This document shows, one piece after another, positions 1-11,000 of a DNA stretch of 64,000 nt; the first letter of the stretch is position 1, and each line of letters opens with the position of its first letter. Made by a program: the position numbers and the translations under genes. The notes beneath the pieces are model-generated. The model saw only the letters and a program-made list of their open reading frames with translations. It did not search any database and was not told where the DNA came from. Origin of the DNA: Volvox africanus (Eukaryota > Chlorophyta > Chlorophyceae > Chlamydomonadales > Volvocaceae); contig BSDZ01000016.1 of NCBI GenBank assembly GCA_030268105.1, positions 3,045,501 to 3,109,500 of the forward strand. The letters run 5' to 3'.

Positions 1-724
1 AGCGAAATTCCGTGACATCTTGCTGCCCCTTTTCACCACCAGCTTCTGCAGCCCGCCGCCAATGAAGACACCGCCGCCTCGCGCTGCCATGTGCGAAGCG
101 ATGTTGCCCGAGATGCTGCTCCAGTCCATGACGGTCACATTGGGGCAGTCCAGGGTAACCATGATGCCTCCGCCATCCGGTTTCTGTACATCTACATCTC
201 CACCAGTGGCCGAGTTGTTGTCAATTCTGCTGCCTTCCAAGACTTGGATACCACCTGGAATACCGCGTGCTACAAACACGCCGCCCCCGGCACCCGCAGT
301 GTTGTTGCTTATGGAGCTGTTTTGCCGAACAACAAGGATTTCGAGATTGCCATCTACGCGCAAAGCCCCTCCTGAACCAGGACGTCTCGTCGCCGCCATT
401 TTCGAAGGCACGGTTCCCAGATACATTGCTGCCACGCAAGATGGAGATGTTCGTGATGCCCTTCTCTAAGCAGAATGCTCCGCCAGAAAGGTCAGCTGAG
501 TTGGCGGAGACACTGTTGGTGCCTTCAACCACCAGCGATTCAAGTAAAGGCCCTATGCAGAATGCACCACCATTCCCATTGTAGCCGACAGTGTTGTTGT
601 CCATTCTGCTGGATTGTGTGACGTGCAGGAGGTCCAGAAAGGTGCGCACGTTGATAAAGACAGCGCCCCCCGGCTTCGCAGCCTTATTGTGTGTGAAGTT
701 GCTGCCGGAAATGTTGAAGACGTC
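1..724 (-). pseudogene. Copy C: truncated, frameshifted exon 2 of a third paralogue
   Basis: Matches copy A exon 2 (21,231-22,152) closely, including the acceptor at 724/725, but lacks 200 bp corresponding to 21,619-21,818. The deletion ends share the 7-bp sequence CGCCGCC, and 200 is not a multiple of three, so the reading frame is destroyed. The exon continues off the left edge. Upstream, intron-like sequence (725-about 970) matches the start of copy A intron 1, but then joins the 3' flank of copy A, so exon 1 of this copy is gone. Confidence 0.7.
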
Positions 725-1824
725 CTGAAAAATGCATAATGGTGGATAAAGGAAGTAGGCTCGTTTATCCGGTTGATTCGAACGAAGTATTAAATGAGGT
801 CGTGTGTATTTTGTGTTCGTATGTATGTGTCATTCGCCAGGGTTGCAGGAGATATGTAATAGTACGGAACAAAATTAGCTTGTCGTGTATCGTACATGTA
901 TACGTATGCATGTAATCGTTGGGAATGGTATAAACTGGACAAACTGGCTGGATGCCGCATGATAGCGAAGAACGAGGCAGTTTGTGCACCAACATATCAT
1001 AACGACGATCCTCCTCCACCGGTTGCCTCAAACAAGGGACTTCCAAGAAACAAACCGAAACGTAGCTCCAACCGAAAACGCATAACGAAGAACGCACATG
1101 ACTGATGCCGTTGGCATGCTTTCCTTCATTCCCTGCAAGCAACAGCAGCAAACAGCAACCACCAGCTGCGAACGCAAACCGCTTGCCTACCTAGTTCTAC
1201 GTCCCTGACGTCCTCACAATCAAAGCAGTATATAATAGGGAGCCCACCCCAACAATTGCTACGATAGATGACAATCAAGACGATAGCCCACAGGGACACT
1301 GTCGTCCATCACGCACAATCACACCAATGGCTAACTATTATTGTTATCACTAGCGCCACAATTCGTTCCATCTGGACGCATATAAAGAAACCCGAAGACG
1401 TGCTGAACTTGCTACGAATACTGGGGAAAATCTAAGATATATTCTGTGTCAGTACATAGCCATACGTAACATCTTCGTGTTTCCGCCTCTCCGTTCATAC
1501 ACATGCAGCAGCATGTGAACCACGCACGTGCCGACATTTGACAAACAAACAAACGCAAGCCTCGGAAACATCAAGATTGTAGTTTACAACCGTTACTGTA
1601 CAACACACACATAAACACGAACACATACATATTGCACACCGCATGCATGGTTTTCTCTCGGACAGGATTTCCCACACAATGTGAACCACTCAGCAAAACT
1701 GTCCTCGCTCTTGTCACCCCCCTTATTACATCATTATGTACCTGTTTATGAACGATCGATTACCCCGCTGCTTGCTAGGGGTCTTCGTGGACGTGATGAG
1801 AGTCTCCCATTCCTGCCCGGTTAC
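725..1824. other. Junction region: copy C intron remnant and copy A 3' flank
   Basis: 725-about 970 matches copy A intron 1 (22,153-22,400). From about 978 on it instead matches the 3' flank of copy B (from about 29,205). No additional gene seen; short open frames here are not conserved between copies. Confidence 0.5.
1584..1588 (-). promoter_or_regulatory. Candidate polyadenylation signal TGTAA for copy A
   Basis: On the gene strand TGTAA lies about 240 nt after the stop codon; TGTAA is the usual chlorophyte poly(A) signal. It is conserved at the matching place in copy B (29,813-29,817). A nearer TGTAA at 1,726-1,730 is lost in copy B. Confidence 0.3.
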
Positions 1825-2040
1825 TTAGCATTCACAATCGACTCTGCTGCGGGTGCTGGTCTGAGAGTTCATCTGCTCCCTCTTCTCCAATCCCTTGAAG
1901 ATTGACATCCTGGACACCAAGCTGTTCCAGGAAGACGTCAAAAGTATCCGGGCTTGCATGGCTTTCTGCTTGGCTGATATGCAGAGCGCGCAGCCGATGA
2001 AGCAGGCGTTGATTGCCAGGATGAGTGCGCCTACAGCTGT
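1825..2040 (-). CDS. Copy A exon 13: last membrane span and C-terminal tail
   Basis: 216 bp; acceptor GATTGCAG|ACAGCT. Encodes a hydrophobic helix ([20 protein letters not shown]) followed by a Ser/Thr/basic tail that ends at TAA (1,825-1,827). Copy B reads the same until the last few codons, where a small insertion shifts the frame. Confidence 0.65.
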   Translation of the reverse strand, partial: TAVGALILAINACFIGCALCISAKQKAMQARILLTSSWNSLVSRMSIFKGLEKREQMNSQTSTRSRVDCEC

Positions 2041-5000
2041 CTGCAATCAATTAAGGTATTACATGGTATTCAGCTGGAGGGGCAGGGTGGGTCAGCAGCT
2101 ACATACCAAACACATGTTTTTTAACGCATTCATGAATATCTTGACGAATATCTGATCAAGCCTGCCTTGTGTTGTATTATGGTTCAATTATCATAGATAC
2201 AAATTTTGATGTGAGCCGGACAAGACGATAAGCGTACGTAGTTAATGGATTATTATCATCAAATATATCTGAATATAGTTATCTCATTGCGGAATCCATG
2301 AAATCAATACGCTTTGCATTACGTTGCCAGCTTTATCATTAATGCCCTAACTAATGAATGTTCGGATTGAGCTGGCATACGTAGTTAATGAGCATTAAAT
2401 GGCATAAACTGTACGTCAATTGTTAAGTCATAATATTTGCTATATTATTACATCAATGCTGGCATGATGATATAAGTGTAAGAACAACCACAGTGGTAAG
2501 TCGACAACGGAATATTGATATTTGGCCATTCATATTGCATTAATGCCGGGAAGGCTTGATTATGATAAATATATACTGCATGCGAATATCTATGTTACGT
2601 CTGCTAGGGGTCATCACACTTGGGGATCGAGGATCTGGTGTGATATGTACCTTGTATCTATATCGTGAGTATAATACATGCAAGGACGGCCGAATAGCAT
2701 AAGCTTTTACCGAGTTCTAATTGGATAACCTTCAATAGTATCAGTATTTTGAACTATATTACGCTACATTTGGCCCAAGCCAAGCCTGAGCATTAGTAGC
2801 CAGTTAGATGATTATCGCCTGGCGTTGGCTATCATAGCCAAATGCACCGCATCGCATCTATTGGACTGTCAGTTGTAACCTTTTCACTCTGAAGTCTTCC
2901 GCTGCCCTTGAAAGCTCGTCCGAATGCTTTGGTCTATTTAGTAACCATTCGGGACTTGGTACTTAATGCTTAGACGTGCAGGTAAGTGTCCGAGCAGTGA
3001 AGAGGGATACAACACCTTGCTTATGTGAGTACACGTAGCCTAACTAGAAACATGGACTTCAGCAAGTACATGTCCTGATCGCAGTTTGTATCATAAATAA
3101 GCAAGGATTCAGGCAGGTGTAATGTATCAATTGTCTATCCATTCAGGTATGGCTGTAGTATCCTGGGGTATCTAGGGCTAATTAATATTCAGGAGGATCA
3201 GGAAACTGAACATCTTCCAATCGGGCCTAAACAATTAGGCGGATATTAACACAGAGATACAACAGTGGCAGTGTACAAGCATTCCTATATATGTAAAAAA
3301 ATGATCGTACCATGATAGTCCATGGCTTAAGGTTAATAATAAGAAATATGAATAAGTATGATGACAAGCAACGCTGGGCATGGAGCAGGTACAACCCCAA
3401 GTTCCTTCTCTCACGAGACCTTATTAGGCACATAAAAACAAAATGCCGAATAAATTCAACATACCGCAGCTGAGTTTGACAGCTGGTCTTCTCCGGTCCC
3501 CACGAAATACAGTCCGAGTGTGAGCGTCAGGCTGAGAATGCACATCGACAAGAATTCCAGGATTACAAGTTCATGGAAGCGCTCGGGAGAGCTGGAGGTG
3601 TTGATGGCAGCGACGACAATGAGCACTGACAGAAGCATCAGCGCCTGCTGCTGGACCTGTGGAGGCCAATCGTGTTGTATCTCATTAATATCCAGCTTAA
3701 TAAGCAAAGGCCCGATTGGAAGATGACCAGATTGACATGATCCATACTGGAGGCTTCACCCCAAGATACTACAGATTGATGCATCCATTGATGTCACGGT
3801 CTACGTCACGACCTTGTCAATATATTAGATAACAGAACATACAAATACCCGTGCATGGGACAGTGTAGTGCGTCGTATGGTCTACATACGCAATAACCTG
3901 GTGCTTAATCAGGATGCAAGTCGAGCTGGTCATATGGTACAGCGATTATGAGAGAGTAGCTAGCCATGTGGCTCCTGGGTGAAATGGAGGAGCTGATTGC
4001 GATCCAGGGAATCGTCCGTCTGCAGTCTAGCTATGTATGCATAGAGGGGCGATGGCCTGTCCGTCCGTGCATGTGTCACGTGCATGCACCAGAAGTGGCG
4101 CCGGTGTGTGGCTGGCACCATGTGGCGCGCCCACACTGAGCGACATATGAGGATGTAGAGCTGCCGCAGGGGCCACACACCATCCAAGCATTGCCGAAGC
4201 CACTCATGTGGCGCTCGGTGGTCATGCACTGTGTATTGCACTCACCGGCAGTCCGCGCCCAAAGACCTCCACCATGACGAGAACGAGCATCTGGAGCTGC
4301 CGCATACTGGCCCACCAGAAGAACCCAGGCCTGCGTGTACGAGCGATGCATGAAAGTGTACACTGAAATTTTCAGTCATACCATGGAGGCTACGGAGCCA
4401 TTTTAGAGATGTTTAGGGGACGTAGGTGTTGCTGTGTGTAGGGCAATTAAAACCAGTTCCGAAGGGGGACCAGGTGAGGAACCTGAATCCATCCGTGTCG
4501 ATAATGTTGATGGAATTGGTACAAGAAAATATCCAGACTGCGCAGCAATAGTGGTCATATATGCAGACATATACGAGCAAGTAATTGAATAATAATATCC
4601 TCAGATTCGAAACAATTCCGCGGCACTTAGGGCTTTGTGTTCCAATTCCTTATCACTGCACTTATGGACATGCGATGTACAAACAAAACATGTAATGTCA
4701 TCATCAGTTCTCAGCCTAGGTTGGAGTTCCCCTGACGTCGGTTTGCCGTACGGCGATGAAGGCCCTTCTCACCAAGATAGAATACCGCAGCCAGCGAAAA
4801 CTTACTTGTACTGCTGGTACAGGAAGCCATACTGAATCCGTATTCGAATGTTGTTGAAGTTGCGACGGCACCTCGCTGTCAGGATCAAGTAGATGATGGG
4901 CGGGCAGAAACAGAAGAGCAATATGGTGGCGATGCCGATGGGCACATACACACGCTTGTGGACCCCCGCGTAGCACTCCTGCTGCATGTTCCTCACCCAG

Positions 5001-8000
5001 TAGCCATGTGACCAGGTTGCCTAAAAGGGCAATCATGTTAAGGGACGTCAAGGCCAGCCATGCATATGTTGTAGTAGCCGTGCGTTGTGCGTGTATATAC
5101 ATTCAGCTACGAACAAGAATACATAGCCGTGGCGCGCAGCTCCTGCCTTGTGTACAAGTAGCTGGGGTGCAGGGTTCACTCCGAGGCACGGGGACTGCCG
5201 GCTGGATTGTTATTTATATGATTACGTGGCTACATGCACGCACGGACCCAGTTGCCCACCCATCTACCTTCTGGTTCTCTTTAAACGCCCCAGATGCAGG
5301 GTCGATTATGTAGCAGGCGAAGATGCCGAGTGAGATTTGGCAAAGGGAAGGGTACAAGATGAAACTCGCCACGATGGCAACCACCCCCAGCTGCTGGCTT
5401 AGCGTCACAGACTGGTCCGCGAACATCAGCAGTCGCAGCGGATTCAAGGTCTCACGTCGAAGCTGATACCACATGGCCCTAAACCAGCCCAGCTGTTCCG
5501 GATCCTCGACACTGCGCTGTTCCCCCTGATCGCCCCTGCTGCCTTCGAAATCCACGCAATGACCAGCATCCTGCACATGCTCCGATGCGGGAGAGAGAGG
5601 CGGTCCGCTAAGGAAAGGCGATGGGGTCAGCTGTTGCGGCCAGGGCGTCTCATTCTCATGGCGCTCATCACTGCTGACATTGCTGCCCACGTTTGTATTC
5701 GAGCCGGTGGCGTTTATATTCGAGCCAGCGGCGTTTGTAGGATTGCAGGTCGCCAGCGGGGGCACCTGAAGGCAGCTATGGAGGCTGCTGATTTGAGATG
5801 TCGGGGTAGCAGCTGTGGGCTGCTGCTGCAGCTTGGCGTTGATGATTTGGGGGCCGCCTGCTGGGAATCGCAGGGAACACTGCCTAGGTAAACAATGATC
5901 ATGACGGAGAAGCGATGGAACTCTCCAGGGCCTGTGTAGTAATTAGGAGCCTCAAAAGCCTCTCAAGATGCTGAGAAGGTGCTTCTGCACCTTCTAATTG
6001 TGTTGGTATGTGCCGTACATGTACGATTACTACAGGCGGTATGATGAACTTGAGCAGCAGGATGTAAGCGTTACCTGTTGGCGTCATGGGAGTGGACGAT
6101 GAGCGCGTCGTGGCCTGTTGGCGCATGCTGCCAATGCTTGCTCCGGAGGCAACAGGAAGCAGAGATGTCGGAGTGGTGGTGGTGGTGGTGGTTTTATCGA
6201 TGCTGCCACCAGCAAAGGAGGGCGACAGGGGCTGCTGTGGCTGCGGCGACAGCTGTTGCGACACCCCTTGGTGATGATCGCCAACAGCAGTTGTGCTGCT
6301 TTGGCCGCCCTCACGATCATCAGCACCAGCGCCAGGAGTAATAACATCAGCACCCGCAGAAATAGAGGCAACTGCAACGGCAGCACCAGCACCAGCACCA
6401 GCTCCAACGCCAGTAGCACTGCCTACCAGTTGAATGCTGATTTCCGCCGTACCACCTTGCTGCGGCATACCTCCAGGGATGTCCTGATCCACGGTGACGG
6501 ACATATGATGGTCAAGTTTGGATGTTGAGACCGCCCTCCATTTCTTCTTCATGATGGCGATGCAGCTTCGCGTCGGTCGAACCGACCCCTCCTCCTGTGC
6601 GTTAATGACTCCGACCAGCCGCAATGCCCGGCGCAGGGTCCTCCTCCGGGCTGTTATATTTTGGCGGGAGAGTTTGGCCTGGTTTGCGGTAAGGTACCTT
6701 CTTGCGTCCATATATAGGTACCACACGTAATAGGTTTATACAGGTAGTGCGTGGAAATAAGGGCGGGGCGGGGTCTTGAATAAACGAAAGCAAGCATTAT
6801 CTCAAACCAGAACCTATGAGGACACAAAATGGGTCAAACATACGGCAGATAGATAGACTGTTAAGAGAGTATATGTGCCCCAATTGTTGATGGAAGATGA
6901 AAGACCCGGCACTTATATCGATCTACCAGCCGACCAAGAGTGGAGATGGGGCCGCCGTTGATCAAGCAGATTCCACTGCTGGATGCTGGTGGTGGGTGCT
7001 GAACCACCTACCTACCGGAAAATCACTAAATTTGGAAAAGTGAACATGTAAGGGTAAACGGACGAGGGTTCCCCGAAGTACAGGGGACGATAGGGACTGT
7101 CAGGTAGTGGCCACGGGTGAAGCTAAGCCCCTTATCACACACATGAAGATAGTGTGCGATGATTTGAATAACTGATGAAGAGCGAGGGAAAATGTAGCAT
7201 CCGATCCTGGGCTATCTACGGACAGAATATAAAAAGAAGGGCGCTGCTGCACGCAGAGGGCAGATTACCATGCATTTGAGTGGACGTCACTGTTGCATAT
7301 ATATGGTAGTTGAGATGGGAGCTAAGCACGCCCGCCAGATGTTGGGAATATGGCTCCGTTTGCGTGATTGTGCCGTACATACCTGATAGTCCACAATACG
7401 AGGGATACCAAGGTTGCCGTACAGGGAGCCCCAAAGGCAAATGTGATCTGTGTGGCGGCCTGTCCAGCACTTCCCAAGTCCTCAAAAAGGCAACTGGGAG
7501 AGTAGGCTATGAAGTTCTCCATGCTGATGAATGAACTGAGTACGCTCTGATATTTGGTAATGATGGGCGGGTAGTCGATGCCCATCTTGGTAATAATAAT
7601 GAAGCACTGGACGTGGGTGATGAGCGTCTGCAGGGGACGTGGTAGGAGAGGAAGCATGATGAGAATCATCACGCAAACTTTATGATGATGAAAGCAGCAA
7701 TAATAATATGGGACACATACATGCATGCATACAGAGTACTGTTGACTGTATTCGTTAAAGCCTGGCATTGCCTGCTATATAAACTAGGGGACAACAACTG
7801 TCACGATTAGTTATGTAAGTTGTCTTGTCACTGCTGTATCTGTTGTATCTCTGTGATATCCGCCTCAACAAACAAATAAAGGCCCAATCGCGCAGACGAT
7901 GAATGTTCAGATAGACGTACAGATCCCGGATATTGCCCATAGGTATAGCCCCAGAGTACTACAATGCATGACAAGCGAGCACTATTCAAAGCCACACCTT

Positions 8001-11000
8001 CAGACGATCAAGAGAGCTAAGTTCCTCCGCTGCCATCTCCGCAGAGCGTGTCAATGACATGTTGCTGAAAGTGGTGAACAGTATGAGGGCGACGGTGCCC
8101 CAGAATGCGAGTATGCCGACCACAATCGTGCGAGCCAAGGACGGGCACTTCATGCAACTGAAGTCCACGGAAAGGGAGTATCCCCCCAGGCATGCAGCGC
8201 AAAGGTGGCCGGTGTACCCCGTAGCGCATTGAAGTTGCAGATAAGACCGGTTCCCTGATGATCCTTGGGGCCTTATGCTAGGTGTAGAGGGGTCGTCGTT
8301 GAATAAGTAGCAGGGTAGTTCTTCTTCCTTAGTCAGACGTGGGATGTTGTACTGTTGCTGCAGAACGTTGTCTCGGTTTGGAGGGAAGGTTTTGTACCAC
8401 CATTGCTGGCAGACGGCGAGGAGGAGCGACCGGTTATTGTTTCCCGTTGATAACACGCTTCCCAATAATTGTAAAGTAGTGGCTGCTGGCAAGTCGCTGC
8501 TGCCTACGATTGAAGCATATGAGGGGTCCGTAATATTTAGGATAACATTCTGCAGAATTGTGGTATTGAAGTTCTTCACAAGCAGTTCGCCCCAGAAGCC
8601 GTCCAGCGCATCCCCGAACGACTCCACCTTGCCACATGCTGCGGGTTGAGGGCACCGGTGCATCCGGGGGTAATTGGGGGCACTGTGCCAGTAGCCAGGG
8701 GCGGGCAGCAACAAGGCGCCGCCGGGACAGATCGCGTTGGTAGGACATGCCTGGCAGCAGGATGGGCAAGAGGACTCCTCGTCACCATCGGCTGCACCGA
8801 TGGTCAAGTCGATGTACATGGAATTCATCAAGTTGGTCAGGTTGTTACCATGTGATTGCAGCTCGGATAGCGGCGGCCGCCTGTCCGTCCACAAGCCCAC
8901 TCGGTCTCGGCGGCAGATGCTGCAGCTGTACATTACAATACCGTCAGTACCGTTGCTGATGCCTTGCACGAGCTCGCTCCCCACCTCACAAGGGAGGAGC
9001 TCCACGTGGATTTGGAGATTCGTCACCTGCATGCGTGTGTTGTCACAGGTAGCTAGTTGTTTCCTTGAAGCCGGACAAAGGGCGGGACCGCAAATATTTG
9101 TAGTATCTCTACTTCTAGAAAATCTCTGTTAGTTTAGAGATCAGTTTTGACGCTGAGGTTTACAGGCACATGCACACTCACAGTGGACAGAGTGCAGGGC
9201 ACATGAGCTGCATGAATTGGGACGCTGGTTTTCGCACCCCAAACCCTACAACTTGGGCACGTGCGCGGTGCGTGGCGCACCGCGTGTCGTGGCTTGCCGT
9301 GCGGTTCGTGGTGCGGCGCGTGCATGGCGTGCCATATCGCGCCATGGCTACACGCCGCGTCCGAGCTGTGCTGCGTCCCGCGTCCGCGCACCGTCTCGCC
9401 GCGCGCCCAACGTCCGATGCGGCAGCGCAAATTGTAGAGTTTCAGAACTTTGCAGTTATAGAAGCGCAGGTTAAATAAACATGTATAAGCTATGGCAATA
9501 TAATTGCTCAGCTAGGATAAAATGTGAGAGGCAAAGATTGGAGTGCGGGCTGGGACATTCGAGTTTTTGAAACTTGTTCATACTCATTTCACTTAAGTTA
9601 AACCTCGACTTAGTCAGGGTTAGCGGAGGTTAGCCTTACATTAGACGTAGATGCTTAAAACCATGACTGGGCTTAGCAAGGATTTAGCTAAGGGGAAATT
9701 AAGCTCATTTTTTTCGGTTTTGGCTGCTACTTAGGGGACCTGGGATTTCCCGCCCTCCTGTTATATGTCATCAATGATGGTACAGGCACTGGGATGGAGG
9801 GAGGGATGGACAGAGGGCCAGGTAGACGGGGAGGGAGGAACAAGGAGGGATATAAGGGAGAAAAGGAAATGGGTGGGGACAGGGAGGGACACACAGGAGG
9901 GGAGGGATACTTAAGAGGGTCGAAGGAAGGTGTAACTGGGGAACTTGCACCCCGGCATCACGAGCTATTGCACCCTGTGTTACAGTGGTGCAATTGCAAG
10001 AACTGACCAAAGGACCCCGACTCAAGGACCAGGACCCGGACTGGCACACAGAGTTTGATGCAAATGCGACAGGATGCGCATGAATACCGTCTGCCCTCTG
10101 GTGGATGCCTGGGCTGGTGCTGCGTCAGGGTTACGACCCGCCGTCTGAATAAATGAAAAGCAGACGGAAGTGCCAGGAGAACAAAAGAAACCTATCCGTC
10201 GGTTGCAAGGCGCAAGCTGCACTTTGGGGTGCCAGGGGGCGCCCGAGGACGTTCACAGCAGGGGGGGAAGGATTGTAAGGGGGGAAATTGCACCCCGGCA
10301 TCACGCGCTATTGCACCCGGTGTTACAGGAGGGAGGGACAGGGACAGAGGGACAGGGAGGGAGGGATAGGGAGGGAAGGGTAGAGAGGGGCAGGTGGGGA
10401 GGGGCAGGGAGGGGCGGACGAGGCAACACACACCTGTCACGGATGACCACACAGCCCTGTGGATGTGGGACCTTTGGAGGCACACCTAGCCGTCTCTGCT
10501 CCCCGCGCTTGCACCATTTCTGGGAGTGCCCCATAGCGCAGGCAGTGCGGGAACAGATTGACAGACACGTGCCGTCATCAACAACCACAGAGGAGCGCAT
10601 GGCCCGACAACATATCTGGCTCATCCAAGCACCCCCTGGCTTTGAACAGGCGCCATGGGATGTAATAGCTATGACATCCCTGTTAGGCATGGAACATGAC
10701 AGATACTGACTCCGAGCAGCAACCCACGCGGGGCAGAGGCAAGTAGAGACTACGGCTCCAGGACAGCCATCAAGGCCTCAAACTCAGACTCACGCAGAGC
10801 AGGGACCTTGTCAAAGAGCCTTCATGCGTTTGCAGGGAGTCTCCTAGTCCAGGTGGAGGAGGAAGCGACTGCTAATCAATTAGGCACCCCCCTGATGCAA
10901 CCATAGGGGGACCAGCACATACGGAGGTGACAGCAGCAACAGGCACTTCAACCCTTCACCATGCTCGTGCCCGAACAGTAGCAGACGTTTGGGCTTGGCT

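Noticed and set aside
20..584. Plus-strand open frames at the left edge
   Set aside because: The same sequence recurs antisense to exon 2 of copy A (21,092-21,988); shadows of the repeat exon.
3960..4245. Possible additional exon between exons 11 and 12
   Set aside because: The open frames are not preserved in copy B and the flanking splice sites are already used consistently by exons 11 and 12.
6078..6528. Plus-strand frames with Trp or Val runs
   Set aside because: Opposite strand of exon 8; the runs come from the GGT triplet repeat.
9771..10485. Pro/Ser/Leu-rich minus-strand frames
   Set aside because: Caused by the purine tract; no conservation with the corresponding copy B tract.
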